DNA of 64,000 nt from Helicostylum pulchrum (Eukaryota > Mucoromycota > Mucoromycetes > Mucorales > Mucoraceae), in assembly GCA_025677825.1 (NCBI GenBank), contig JAIXMO010000047.1:62001-126000 (forward strand). Reading direction: 5' to 3'. Under the pieces are notes generated by a model. That model did no database searches. It was not told where the DNA came from and saw only the letters and a program-made list of their open reading frames with translations. The translations under genes and the position numbers were made by a program. This document shows, one piece after another, positions 21,527 to 33,977 of the stretch. How positions within the stretch are numbered: the stretch's first letter is position 1; every line of letters starts with the position of its first letter.

Positions 21527-24154
21527 TCATATTTTACCATTAAATCTTCTAACAACCCATTTCTGTACTTCCACTACGCACACTTGAACAACACAACAGC
21601 ACAGTATCATTACCCAAGAAGTTCCATCTACAAAAGATAATTCTAGCCAAGAAGAAATACCTTTTCTGTTATATTAGTTACACAACACAATACAAAAAGC
21701 AATTTAATATTACCTGGTGCGTAAATACCAGCAATTAAACACCCAAACGATACAAAAAACGCGTATACCATCCACGGATTTCCAAATATACCCGATACAA
21801 ATACAGATTGTAAAATAGATCTTGATAGAAACGAATGTAATAACTGTAATGTAGTAATAGTAGCAAAAGCCTTAATTAAAAAAAAAAAGTGAGCAAAAAA
21901 AAAAGTTACACAACACATGGGCCCATTATATTTTTTACTAGTGATTGCGCTGATTCCAGACTGTAGTGGAAATTCTGGAGTGCTATTATATAGACGCCGA
22001 TCGTTAAAAGGGCGATCAATAAGGACTGAACAAATATGATCGACCATGTCACCTTGCTTAAAACATCTTGTTTTGGGTTACGAGGGGGTCTTTTCATCAA
22101 CCCCATTTCCTTTGGTTCCATACCTAAAGCCATCGCAGGAGGAATATCCGCTATCCCAAAAAAAACAGTTTTAGATTTTGGTTTTCTTACAAAGTATATA
22201 CTTTTTTTTTTTACCAATGATGTTAGCATACAATATCATCATTACTGTTAACGGAGTATCTAAATTCACAACAGCACAAATAAGCATCAAGAAAATCTCG
22301 GCACCGTTACAACTCAATAGATACACAATAAATTTAAGAATATTATCAAACACATGTCTGCCTTCCTCAACCGCACTCACTATCGTCGAAAAATTATCGT
22401 CCAGTAGTACCAAATCAGCTGCTTGTTTCGTGATCTCTGTACCCGCTAAACCCATTGCCACACCAACATCTGCGCATTTAATTGCCGGCGCGTCTATCGA
22501 GACTTTTGTTAGTTTTTTTTTTTCTTTCTCGCGCTCACACGTATTTTTTTTTTACCGTTGACGCCGTCACCAGTCATGGCAACTAACTCTCCTCGCTTTT
22601 GAAGCGCTTGCACTATCTTTAGTTTATTATCCGGGCTGACTCGAGCAAACACACAGGGAAACGGGTTCAGCCCAACAATCTCCTCTTCAGAAAGCAAATC
22701 CAATTCCTTGCCTAAAATAACATGATTCTATAGAACCCAATATTAAAAACTTCAAATAATAAAAACAAATATATAGTTATATACCTTGTCTGCATGATCA
22801 GGGTTAAAAATTCCCAACTGTGAAGCAATAGCAGTAGCAGTCTTTACATGGTCTCCCGTAATCATAATCACACAAATCCCGGCCTCTTGACACTTGTCGA
22901 TAGCTTCCTTGACACCCGCCTTACACGGATCCACGATCCCCACCAGCCCAATAAACGTCAACCCTTCCTCCTCTTCTCTCCCACTACCTGTTTTCTTATA
23001 CGCTAACGCCAACACCCTTAACCCACCACACGCCATTCTTGCATTTTCTTCCCACACTCTACTCACCGTCGTATCCCCCAACTCTTTCTCTTCATCACCT
23101 GCATGTAAATAAAACCGACACCTCTTGACGATTTCCTCAGGCGCGCCTTTACACATCAAAATACTTTCTTCTTCGTTACTGTACAGGCAACTCATCACCT
23201 TTCTCTCTGAATCAAACGCGTTCTCGTACACTTTCCTAAACCCGAGCTTGGTCTGCCAATATTCCTTTCCTAATTTCCCCTTTTCCGACGCAACGGTCAA
23301 TGCAATTTCAGTAGGGTCGCCTATCGCTTTCCACTCCTTGTCTTCGTACGAGACAGATGCGTTGTTACATAGAGCAGACACCATCAACGCGTACCGAAAC
23401 TGGCTCGAGTAGCTTGTCTGGACGACAACAGTTTTATCAGGTGGTATTAACGCGCTGTCACTATCATTCATAGATTCCAGTTTTTCCTCCTGGGTTAGTG
23501 GTACATGCATAAGAATACTCCCTTGCTCGGGATCTAACGAGGCGGATTCCGTAAATTCGTAAAGTGTATCGTCGCCTACCGTCCATACTTCTGACGTTCC
23601 CATTTTTCCTTCTGTTAAAGTACCAGTCTAAAATACTCACACTAAATTAGGGAAGGGACTCACACAAACTAAACTAATTTTTTGTTTACCTTATCTGAAC
23701 AAACGACAGTAACACTACCTAATGATTCTACTGCGGGTAAAGTACGTACAACACACTGACTGTAAAGAAAGAGAGGGGGTTTTTAAGTGAATCTTAACCG
23801 CGATAGAAAAAAAAAACTACTATTTACTTTGAAGCCATACGACGTACACCTAATGCCATGGTGACAGTAGTAACAGCTACAAGACCTTCTGGAATTACGG
23901 AAACAGCCAAACTTTTTTAAAAGGGTTTAATTTTTTTTACAAAAATTTGAACCAAAAACAAAGTTACACCAAACCTTAATCCTACGTTTACCATTTGGTG
24001 CACGTCTTTTTTCCATAAAATACCAATACCAACAACTAAAATACACAGAATAAAAGAAAGTAAAACCAGGTACTTTCCAAGTCTGTCTAGTTTTTTTTGA
24101 ATAGGTGTTTTCGGATTTGAAGTTTGTTGAATTGATGTACTGATTTTACCAATC

Positions 24155-24186
<32 letters not shown>

Positions 24187-24376
24187 ATTTTTTATATTTA
24201 TTTGATGTTGTGTTTTTTGTACCTCTGTATCTTTGCCGATTCTTACGACTATTCCTTTAGCACGACCTCTTACCACACTAGTGGACATAAATGCGTTTCC
24301 TTTACAATCACCGACTGGAATATGTTTAGTCTATTTTTGAGAAATAAAATTATAAATCATATTTTGTTCTTTTTTC

Positions 24377-24426
<50 letters not shown>

Positions 24427-25373
24427 AAACACACTCAAGGTAAATAAAAAAAAAAACTTTACTGTAGATTGGATTATATCAGTACTTTTATGAACAGGTA
24501 AGCTTTCACCGGTAAGGATACTTTCAATCACTTGAAGCTGCGACACATCAATCAACCTTAGATCAGCAGGTACTGCATCCCCTTCCTCCAATATCACAAT
24601 GTCCCCAGGCACCAGGTCACTGGAGTCGATCATACTTGGCATTCCATCACGCAACACCTGAGCCTGCACAATGCAAAAAGTCAACGTACATATTTGGGAT
24701 TAAAGGAATACTGGATTGCGCATAAAAGAAAGAAAACTTACTTTGGGTACCGTCAAGTTCATCAACGCGTTCAACGTTTTACTTGCTTTCCACTGCTGCG
24801 TAAACCCAATCATCGTATTCAAAACAATCACAACTAAAAGCACCGACATACTATTGAAATCCTTTTCAGCTGCTTCAACGATGGTAGCCGCTATCAAGAT
24901 CAATACCATGAAATTCGAGAGTTGCGCCCACATAATTTTAAAAGGACTAGGTTTCGGAGGGTCCGGTAATTTGTTATAACCATAATGGTCATGTAATGGT
25001 TGGACAAGAGGAGTTGATAACCCAGCGTCGGTCTTGGTATTAGCGTACATCATCATCAACTTTTCAATTGTTTGATCAAAATAGAGAGCTTGAGGCGGTA
25101 ATACATCGCAAGCAGGCCGAGGCGACGATGGCTGAGCTTCTAATAATTTTTTCATCATCGTAGCTTCATTTACTCCCCCAGTTAGTAGCTCTAGCCGACA
25201 TTGCGGGAAGTACACAAGTAGGAGTTGTATCATGGTAGTAGCGCCCTTTCGTTGTGTTTCAGATGCGTAGCTCTGACACCTCAACTGAATTTTCAATCGA
25301 TCGCACAATTCAAACACTGGAATCTGATTAATCACGCCACCAAACTCTTTTACTGTACATTTTTTTACATATT

Positions 25374-25418
<45 letters not shown>

Positions 25419-25735
25419 AAGAAAAAAATACCTTCTTGTAAAAAATCAATAAATAAATAAAATGCAATATTAGCTTCTAATGTACTCTTTTTACGGAGTA
25501 CATGACCTTGTGTTTTTCCTGTAAATAGCATCAGCGCTTTCATTAAACGATACATAACGTCCACGTTGAATTTTTCGTCATGGCCTCCTCCTCTGATACT
25601 GGAATCCATCAAGTATCGTAACCCCTCCAATGTCTGCCGTATCTCTTTCGACGCAAACAAGTCAACAGTGTATAGTTCAAGTTGGTGCTCGATACTTGTA
25701 TCTATTTCAATTTCAAGTTGTTGTACGTCGGTCAT
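21527..25735 (-). CDS. P-type (P2) cation-transporting ATPase with N-terminal extension
   Basis: Thirteen exons on the minus strand: 25735-25432, 25352-24742, 24663-24463, 24330-24223, 24153-23975, 23911-23828, 23759-23690, 23627-22785, 22727-22556, 22493-22215, 22150-21939, 21870-21714, 21642-21527; 1,111 aa, phases consistent. Landmarks: actuator LTGESLP; PEGL in M4; SDK/TGTLT, with the phosphorylated Asp near residue 518 and an intron splitting the motif after DK; nucleotide-domain KGAPEE; MITGDHVKTA; MTGDGVN/DAP, again split by an intron; QAADLVLLDDNF; then C-terminal membrane helices. The layout is that of P2 pumps (Ca2+ or Na+/K+ type); ion specificity cannot be read safely. About 200 residues before M1 form an extra soluble domain I do not recognise. 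Several introns hold 25-40-nt A/T homopolymers. Confidence 0.88.
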
Positions 25736-26143
25736 GACTAAAATAGATTATTTTTATAAAAAAAAAACATATTTTTTTATTTTTTGTATATTGTATATAT
25801 ACATTTATCGGATATTTTTATATACCAATATTGTAATTAACCCGAAGGTATATACCTCTACTTTTGTTAAAATAACCGAAAAAAAAGCATGCATTTCAAT
25901 CGTTCTTTTTTTTTTTGGTGTTATGTTTATTTCCAAAAATAAAAAATAAAAAATTAAAAATAAAAAAAATAAAAAAATAAAAAAAGGGCCAAAAAAAAAC
26001 AGATTAAGTAAAACGCGTTTTTTAAAAAATGAAATAACGAAAAAAAAAAAAGGGGTAAGAGGTATGGACTATATGTATATAAAGTGCTGTATCTTTTCTT
26101 TTTTTCAGCGGTAAAAAGAAATATATAAAAAAGAGTAGAAAGC

Positions 26144-26194
<51 letters not shown>

Positions 26195-26196
26195 CT
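25736..26196. other. spacer with long A run
   Basis: Divides the ATPase start from the stop of the PAS gene, both on the minus strand. It holds AT-rich DNA with repeated AAAAAT units and an uninterrupted run of about 45 A at 26146-26190. No gene seen. Confidence 0.6.
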
Positions 26197-26991
26197 TTAG
26201 TGTCTTGGAGATAAACGAAGGACCATCACTAAGCCATCATTAGTACAACTTGTAATGGCTTCCACGGGTTCCGAAATGCCTTTTTGCCTATCAATGACCC
26301 AATCAAAGCGAAGCCGAACCACCATATCATGTTCTTTCGCCAAATCAATCTGCCTCTGTAACATCTCCACATCACGGTCCGGTACAAAACTATAAAACGG
26401 CAACCCTATTGCATTTGGCACATCCAACAACACCAAGTCCTGCCCCAACTTTGAAGCGTACACAATATTCAGAGCGTCCGAAAACCTATTTAAAATCAAG
26501 CAAAACCGGCGTTCCTGTACCTTCACCACTCTGCTATCCACCCACAACTTATCAATCGTCAATGCCTCTTCCACCTGTACCCTTTTATCGTTCCAAGCGC
26601 CACACAGTTGCAACGTGCCGTCCGCCATGCAAGCATAAACCTCATCCACCGTGTTGGCTCTCATTTTATGATCCAGAGAATTAACGTCGTAAATGAAATT
26701 GGTCGAAATGAGTACATCGTGACAGTAATGAACAAGCGTTTCCACAGGGACGTAATCACCGTTTTTACATTTAAACCGGTACGAAACCATCGAAGACATT
26801 TTTTCATTCAACACATTGGCAATGTGCACTTTTCGTATACTTTCATGATCCACAGGATGAAATAAATCGTATGCTTCCATTCCAATAATCTCTTCCGGTT
26901 CCCACCCTGTGTGGTCCGTTATGCTTTCTGAAACGTAAACTAGCCTCGCTTCTAAAGAATTGTCGTAAATCGCTATCCAGTTGTTTGACAT
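26197..26991 (-). CDS. two-PAS-domain protein
   Basis: Single exon, 264 aa. Residues about 8-115 form a PAS domain with hallmarks YVSESITDHTGWEPEEIIGMEAYDLFHPVD and an RFKCKNGDYVPVET strand. Residues about 155-262 form a second, more divergent PAS-like domain (NIVYASKLGQDLVLLDVPNAIGLPFYSFV). No LOV signature (NCRFLQ with its flavin-binding Cys) is present, and there is no zinc finger, kinase or HLH. It therefore resembles a stand-alone PAS partner of White-collar or HIF-like type rather than a photoreceptor. Role: probably protein-protein dimerisation in signalling (inference). The lack of introns is unusual among the longer genes of this window. Confidence 0.75.
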   Translation of the reverse strand: MSNNWIAIYDNSLEARLVYVSESITDHTGWEPEEIIGMEAYDLFHPVDHESIRKVHIANVLNEKMSSMVSYRFKCKNGDYVPVETLVHYCHDVLISTNFIYDVNSLDHKMRANTVDEVYACMADGTLQLCGAWNDKRVQVEEALTIDKLWVDSRVVKVQERRFCLILNRFSDALNIVYASKLGQDLVLLDVPNAIGLPFYSFVPDRDVEMLQRQIDLAKEHDMVVRLRFDWVIDRQKGISEPVEAITSCTNDGLVMVLRLSPRH

Positions 26992-28552
26992 TCTCTCGTT
27001 TTTTTATTTCGTGTGCTGTGTAATATACTTGTTTATTGTGTTTTTTTATTTTTTTATTATTACTGTTATGTATTATTATATAAAAACATATACTATATAT
27101 GCCTTTCTTTTATTTTATTTTTTTAAAAAAAAAAGAAAGTGAGAAAGAGAAAAGAAGCTTGTAATCAACCGATCTCTCAGGAAAAAGAAATTATATATTT
27201 ATATCAGTACATACTCCGCTCATTTTCTCTCTTTTACACTCTCTTTCTTTTTTGTTAGCTTCCTGTCATATATATACAAAAAAAAGTAGTGCTAAAATAC
27301 TTTGATTTAAATCGTAATTGGATGAATTATTTTCGAACCTAACTTAAACTAAGAAGCATATCCGCAGTAATTAAAAAAAGGCAAAATAGTAATAAACCAA
27401 AAAAAAAAAAAAAGTTCTTAGAAAAACTTCCTTTTATAGTTCTATCCGTTGATCTTTTTCAACAAGTATTTCCTTGATCTCCTCCCCCCTGGGAGACAAA
27501 GAGAAAATCGTATGTTTGTTAACCGGGAATAAAAAAAAAAAAAAAAACTCACACTAAAATTAATGAACCAATAGACTCTTCTTTAAACGCAAATTATATA
27601 ATCCCTTTTTGCAATTACTAGTAGTCTTTTTTTTGTTTGTTAAGGGCCCAATTGGTGTCACTCTGGAATGATTTACAAATCCCCTAATGTTTCATACGCT
27701 AATTCAGTAACATCATTAAGCTGAACCCTGAGGGGGGGGGGGGGGGGAGGCAATGTTTTCCTCACCCCCCTGATTCATCGACCTGCAACTCCCTAACTAC
27801 TTGTGCAATTGGACATTTTATCCATTGTCTTGAGAATAGATCAGTACCACAGAGCCCTTTGGGAAACTATATCAAAGGTGACCAGTTTTGTACTCCATTT
27901 TTAAACATATTTTGTGTCTTTTCCCCAACTCTGGGTCTTTTATCGCCTACCCAACTGATTGTAACGCTTTTTTTTCCCAAGAAGCTTCTAGAAAAGGAAA
28001 AAAAAAAAGCTTTCAAATGAGTTCGAATTAAAAAGAGGTACTAGCTTCATTGGGTGAAGAGCAAGGGCAGATGCTTGTCCATTAGAATAATATGAGGGGG
28101 AGAATTCATCGAAAGTCGTATATTCCTACGAACCCAATAGCGGAATTTTTTTGTCGGTCGTAAAACAGCAAATTGGAATTAAAAAAACCTGATTTTTAAA
28201 ATGTAGTTTGCTTTTCAGAGTGTTTATAAAGTTGTGTTAGAAACTGCTTTGATCTGTGTACGCTAAGCCACGCTTGCTCGGGTTATACATGTTGACGTTT
28301 TGACCACACTGATAAAAAAAGATAACTCTTTCTACACGGGGCAATGATAGCAGCTTATAAGGTATTGAATTGGATTACAAGTAAAAAAAAAAAGATAGTT
28401 TTAAAGACGTGCTTAATCTCTTCAACAGATAACCAGAGTAACCTATAGCCAATATGTTCTTCGTTTGAATCTCATACGCTTTAAGTGGCTCATGATTGAC
28501 AAGCTAGAGCATGTGGTTTTCAATTGTTGCGTAACTGCCGCCGTAGATGTAA

Positions 28553-28588
<36 letters not shown>

Positions 28589-29038
28589 TAAAAGCTTTAG
28601 ACCCGCTCCAGTAAAAAATATAATCTAGAGCCCTGGGGCAATGTCGGTAGGACAAGTTTTTTGCCCTTCAATTCTAATGATAAAGATTCTCCCTTTACTA
28701 CCGTATTTTAGAGCCGCCGTGTAATAAGATTTTACTTCGAACGCAAATTCATAAAAACAAAAAAAGATTAATTGCTTAATATTTGTATTATTCTTTTAGA
28801 TGGAATAATTACGAACAAGTATCATTTACGTACGTTATTAATTTATAAAGTATAATCAAAGACATACTCTCGTCCCACGTAAAAGAATACAAATTGATTG
28901 CTATTTCAAGAGAATGCAAGTTGGAGAAAAAAACGCGCGGACAAAAAAAAAAAAAAAAAAAAGTTTAAATCTTTACTCGCCATTATACATATTCACACAC
29001 ACATACATGCATATACTCCTTCTTTATTTATTTAGTAT
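26992..29038. other. spacer with poly-G and poly-T tracts
   Basis: About 2 kb with no gene recognised. It contains a 16-base G run at 27732-27747 and a 30-base T run at 28557-28586. A short minus-strand frame at 28443-28655 runs through the T tract and is not convincing. The end next to 29038 carries the 3' flank of the G6PDH gene. Confidence 0.5.
27732..27747 (+). repeat. poly-G run (16 G)
   Basis: Uninterrupted run of 16 G in a genome segment otherwise dominated by A/T homopolymers. Directly visible. Length may be uncertain in the assembly. Confidence 0.8.
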
Positions 29039-30629
29039 TTACTCGTCTGGAAGATTCTGCAAGGGCCACTGATAATTTTCATGTGCAAGTCTTTCAACGC
29101 CATAACTACGAACAAAGCCATTTAATTGCTTTGGTCCTCTTGAACCATAAAGATAAGGTTCCGGTTTAATTTTTTCTTTTTCAATTTGATGCAATAAAGG
29201 TGTAAATATCTTCCAAGAAGCAATCAATTCATCGTTTCTAACAAAGTTGGAATGATCTCCACGCAATGCATCCAAGACTAATGATTCATATGCCTCTGGT
29301 ACCTTCAAGTTCTTGTATCGAGTACGATAGGTTAAATCTAATTCAGTAATCATACTATCATCGGAGAATCCGGGGCACTTATTATTGAATTTCATATAAA
29401 TCGCCTCTCCTGGTTGAACATGGAACACCAATTCGTTACGCGCAACTCCTTCAAAGAGATTGCCGTGTAATTTCTTAAATTGAATACGAATATCTACCTT
29501 GCCATTATCCAACGCTTTACCTGCCTTGAGAATAAACGGTACATCTGCCCATCGTTCATTATCAATCCATAATACTATAGCTGCAAAAGTGGGGCAGAGA
29601 CTACCTTTGGGAACCGTATCGTCATCAAGGTAGCCAGGTTTATCACCACTTTTAACGAATTGTCCCAGTAATGTATCTTTTAATTCAATAGGCTTAACAC
29701 ATTTTAAGACTTTTACCTTTTCGTCTCGAATTGATTCTGAGTCTCTACCTACAGGTCTTTCCATTGCTACCAAAGACATTAACTGTAACAAATCTATATT
29801 TGTATATATATATATATATTAGTTTCACGCTAACACATTGGTTAAAAAAGGTCTTACGGTTTTGCATAACGTCACGAATGATACCGAATTCATCAAAGTA
29901 ACCACCACGTCCTTCGGTACCAAACGGTTCTTTCATTGTAATTTGAACTGAATCAATGTGCATTCGAGACCAAAGAGGACTAAAGATCATATTAGCGAAT
30001 CTGACAGTCATAATATTTTTTGCCAACTCTTTTCCGAGATAATGATCAATACGATACACTTCGTCTTCTTTATAAAGTTTCTGGATATCTTGCAACAAGG
30101 CTCGGCAACTTTCCAAATCTTTACCAAACGGTTTTTCAATAATAATACTTGTGGACGCAGTCTTACTATACACGTGCTTTCTTAACCCGTCAGCTACGGA
30201 AACAAAGACGCTAGGAGGTAAAGCCATATAAAAGATACGGTTCTTTTGTTCGTCTTTTAAACCGTGTTTAGCCTCCAAATCGGATACATAGTGATTCAAG
30301 TCCTCCCAACATTTTCCATCGTCGTATTGACCAGGTACATAATGACACATCTTTAAGAACTCTTGTACGGATTTCTTGGGGTCGTCTTGCTTGGGTTTCA
30401 AGTAAGGTTCAATGCGACTGTAGAACGCGGCACTATCCATCTTGGTACGCGCATAACCAACAATCGTAGTGTTGCGAGGCAAAAAGCTATTTTGAAATAA
30501 TGCAAATAAAGCTGGAAACGTCTTTTTTTTGGCCAAATCGCCTGATGCTCCTAAAACAATAAATGTTACACCGCCTTTCAAGCGTTCTTCAACATCTTTT
30601 TTAAGTTTATCTGAAGCTGTTGCAGGCAT
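29039..30629 (-). CDS. ZWF1: glucose-6-phosphate 1-dehydrogenase
   Basis: Two exons on the minus strand, 30629-29858 and 29793-29039, giving 508 aa, the usual family length. The intron is 64 nt (GTAAGA ... ATAG). The enzyme oxidises glucose-6-phosphate to 6-phosphogluconolactone with NADP, the first step of the oxidative pentose phosphate pathway in the cytosol. Visible signatures: the nucleotide-binding GASGDLAKKKTFPALF near residue 28, IIEKPFGKD, the active-site RIDHYLGKE, and DVMQNHLLQLMSLVAMERP spanning the splice junction. The last residues NLPDE end the protein cleanly. Start chosen at MPATASDKLKK, a normal short N-terminus. Confidence 0.96.
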
Positions 30630-30737
30630 TTTTAATAATAGTAAAAGATAAAATAAATGATTAAAAAGAAAAAGAACAGGTTTTGCCCTTTTTTTTTTCT
30701 CCCTCGGTTAAATAATGAAACTAAAACTAACGACTCG

Positions 30738-30771
<34 letters not shown>

Positions 30772-30887
30772 ATTAATCTTGATTTATAAATATTTTGTAA
30801 CCTTAACCCTTTTTTTTTTATATAACATGTTTTTTTCTTTAATGTGTGTATATATAATGTTAATTTTTTTTTCTTTGATTTCGTAAT

Positions 30888-32798
30888 CTAAACTTCCAAA
30901 AGACTTAATAAAACAGCTTGTGTTTCTGCAACCTATTTTTACAATAAATATGTATATTAGAATATGTGTATACAGTGTATAAAAAAAAAAGCGCGTGTTA
31001 CCTCTAATGCTTGTTTCACCTCCAAATGACGTCTAGCTGACTCAATCCAATCTTGGGCCAATCTCTTGGGCCATCCGTTAAGTTGGTTTAATTCACGTGC
31101 AGCAAACTCTAAATTATCTCTCTTCAAGTAGTAACCAGTACGAGATAAAATGGATTCAACATCATCACCTTGAATTAAGCCAGCCTTCTTGAACATCAAG
31201 TAAGACATGATGATACTAATAATGTGAGAACCGAAACCACCATCCTCAGGAACAAGAGCAACTTGACGAACTTCATCAGCAACTTGTTCGAAACGAACAG
31301 ACAATTCACTAATAGAATTGACACCTTCTTGAGCAATTTCCTTAGGAATAACATTCAACACAGTTTGAATGACCTTATCTTGTTTAGTGTTGAAACTTAA
31401 CGCTTGTAATTCATCAGCAAAAGATTGCTTGTGAGGAGCTTGAAGTGTATCTTGGAAAGCATCGAGTGTAACATGAATAACATGGTTTTGACGAGATCTA
31501 TCAAGAGCTTCAGCATTCTTTACCGAATACTTTTCAAGGGACTTAAAACGCTTGGAGATATCATCTAATTTAGCTAAACGACCAGCTCTTTCTTGTTCAA
31601 CCAATAACTTGACTTGCTTGACAAAACTGTTTTGTAATTCTTGAGCTTGAGCAGCTAAAGCATTCACACGAGCTTGTTCTAAACGTTCAGCTTGAGCATT
31701 TAAATCAGCAGCTAATTGTTGAGCAAAACTAGTCTTCATTTCAGCACGCGTTTGTTCAAATTGATTCTTTAATTGAGCTTCACGAGCAATAATTTGTTCA
31801 GCGGTTCTAATATGAGCCTGTTCAATAGCTTGACCAGCTTCTACGTGAAACTTTTCAAGACTACCTTCAATCTTTTCTCCTTTACTACCGAGTTCCTTTA
31901 AGGATTCCAAAATTGCTGCTTGTTCATTATCTAAACGAACAAATCCTTGGTTGATCTTTTCAATCTTTTCTTCTGCCTCTTTAATGATTTCACGACCTAA
32001 ACCTGATAAACCAGAATCATTCAAGATGGATGCTAACTCATAAACAATTTGTGAAAGTTCACGAACGACTGCATTGTTAGATTGAATAGATTTAACAAGA
32101 ATAGGCTCGGGCTTTTCGATAGCAACAGCAACAATAGCAGGTGCTTGACTGTTACCGGTAGTTAAACTAGCTGTTGTGGTTGTATCAGTGGGTGTCTTTT
32201 GGTTAATGTTCTTAGTGGTAGTGATCAAATTAACTTCAGATACACTCTTAGCCTTTTCAAAAGGTTTAGGAGATTCCTTTTGACCTGTCAATTGTTGAAA
32301 TGCTTCAGTAGCATAATCCACTGCATCTGTAGCTGACTCTTGAATCTTGGTACCGAAAGATTTAGCGCTCTCGGTATACTCTTCAGCTTGCTTTTTCCAA
32401 TCAGATGCTTGATCACGGTAAGAATCCAAATCTTGCATCTTTTGCATATCCTCGACAAATTCTAAGGTTTGTTGTGCACCAGGTACATAGGTAGTAAACG
32501 TGTCGCGGAATTCTTTATCGTTCAATGCATAATAACTGGCTCCTCCATATACTGATCCAACCAAAATTGTTGCTCCCAAAATTTTGCCCAAGACTGAACC
32601 TGACTTCTTCTTTTCTGAGGTACTAACTGTACTTTCACAACGCTACAACCAAAAAAAAAAAAAAAGTCAGCATATATTCATATAAAGTGTAAATAGTGAA
32701 ATAACGCTAACCTTGAATACAACTTGACTAATACGTTGGTTAGAAAGTAAATTGGAACGGATGGCTCCGTTACTGTATAATTTGGAAGCTCTCAACAT
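30888..32798 (-). CDS. MIC60: MICOS subunit MIC60 (mitofilin)
   Basis: Three exons on the minus strand: 32798-32712, 32642-31002 and 30932-30888; 590 aa. The first exon gives MLRASKLYSNGAIRSN..., an Arg/Ser-rich mitochondrial presequence. A single inner-membrane segment follows (GATILVGSVYGGASYY, about residues 53-70), then a low-complexity Ser/Thr part, a long coiled coil rich in Gln, Ala and Glu (about residues 200-390), and the conserved mitofilin C-terminal domain ending ETQAVLLSLLEV. MIC60 sits in the inner membrane facing the intermembrane space and builds crista junctions with the other MICOS subunits. The 45-nt last exon supplies the conserved C-terminus that the open frame alone misses. 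Confidence 0.93.
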
Positions 32799-33499
32799 GA
32801 TTCAATCTATTTTTTATTGTTAGTGTTTTGATCGTCTTTTTTTTTTTTTTTTTTCTTTGGCGTTTTATATATTTACCTTCTTCTTTTTTATATAATTAAT
32901 GTATGTATAAAAATGAAAAAAGAAAAGGTATAATTCTACAAACTATAGAATTACAAAATTACAATTGAAGATGAAAGTATTCTTTCTTTTTCTCTCTCGC
33001 TCTTTTTTTTCAGGTCGACTTTTTTTTTTCTTTTTTTTTTTTGGAGGGGTGTCGTTTGAGCGACTTTTGAAACAACGCTAGTTTGCGGGGTGTGACGTCG
33101 ACGTAAAACTCAAAGTAGGTGGTGCTTTACAAGCTGTTTGACAGCATCCTGCATGTTGAGCAATAGTTTATGGAAGTGTGCTTTACTTTATACATAAATT
33201 CGATAATTAAAGAAATATTGAAATTGCCTTTGATCATGAGGTTTGACATACTAAATATTTTAAAAGGCATACCGATTCGAATTTATTTATTTGTACTAAC
33301 CTATGTTTTTCATGCGTTCAACTTAGTCTCGCATAAACAGGAGCTTGTATGGATCAAGTTGGAGCAATAAGTACCTACTACGTATATAAAAATGATTAAC
33401 CAATAAGTATGAGTACATGAAAACTGGGTTCTATTTTATCAATTATTTATTTTTTTAAGTCCTTTTTCTTCTGCTTCACTTATTTTTATTTTTTACTAA
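32799..33499. other. spacer upstream of MIC60
   Basis: No intact gene. T-rich tracts close to MIC60 presumably belong to its promoter. A 66-codon frame at 33170-33370 (+) has no recognisable features and lies in AT-rich DNA, so it is not called. Confidence 0.45.
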
Positions 33500-33775
33500 C
33501 CTATACGGGCCCTTCTTAGAGAAACTGATATCCATAAAGGTACGTACGTGAGAAGTGATCTAACTAACTTTTTTTTTTTGCTGAACGTGTAAATAGAATG
33601 TGTACCAAGAATTCCCCATTTTTTCTAGGTATAGTACAGCTCGGGAACATATAAACCCGTTTGTACTATCCCACGACAAGCGAACGTTCTTCTTCAGAAA
33701 GATACTCTTGATATCGTAAAATATAGTCAAGAGTTTAACAGCTCTGTACTTCAGACAATTATAAGTTAATAGTTT
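33500..33775 (+). pseudogene. broken 3' end of an unidentified multicopy gene
   Basis: A splice-like block (AAAG/GTACGTACG ... CTAACTAAC ... GTAAATAG/) at 33537-33596 is followed by a degenerate exon. Its last frame reads DTLDIVKYSQEFNSSVLQTI and ends IIS-stop near 33772. The same C-terminal pattern appears inverted at 35217-35300 (SILDIVKESEEFNNSVLRTI, then VS-stop). The conservation of amino acids over decayed DNA shows this was once a coding 3' end. I do not recognise a function. Confidence 0.5.
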
Positions 33776-33977
33776 TTTGATAATGTATTTTATTAGACAA
33801 CAACATCAATCAAGCAATAAAAAAAAAGTTGCTTATCAATACTGCATCCGAAATACATAGCTCTTCGTCCTCCTCTATTTCTTTTTGTTATGGTGTTTAC
33901 TCTATTTTGTAATGTATTGCATTTTATTATACGTATATCTTTCAATTTAACTTATATTTATTATTAGTCCCCAAACA

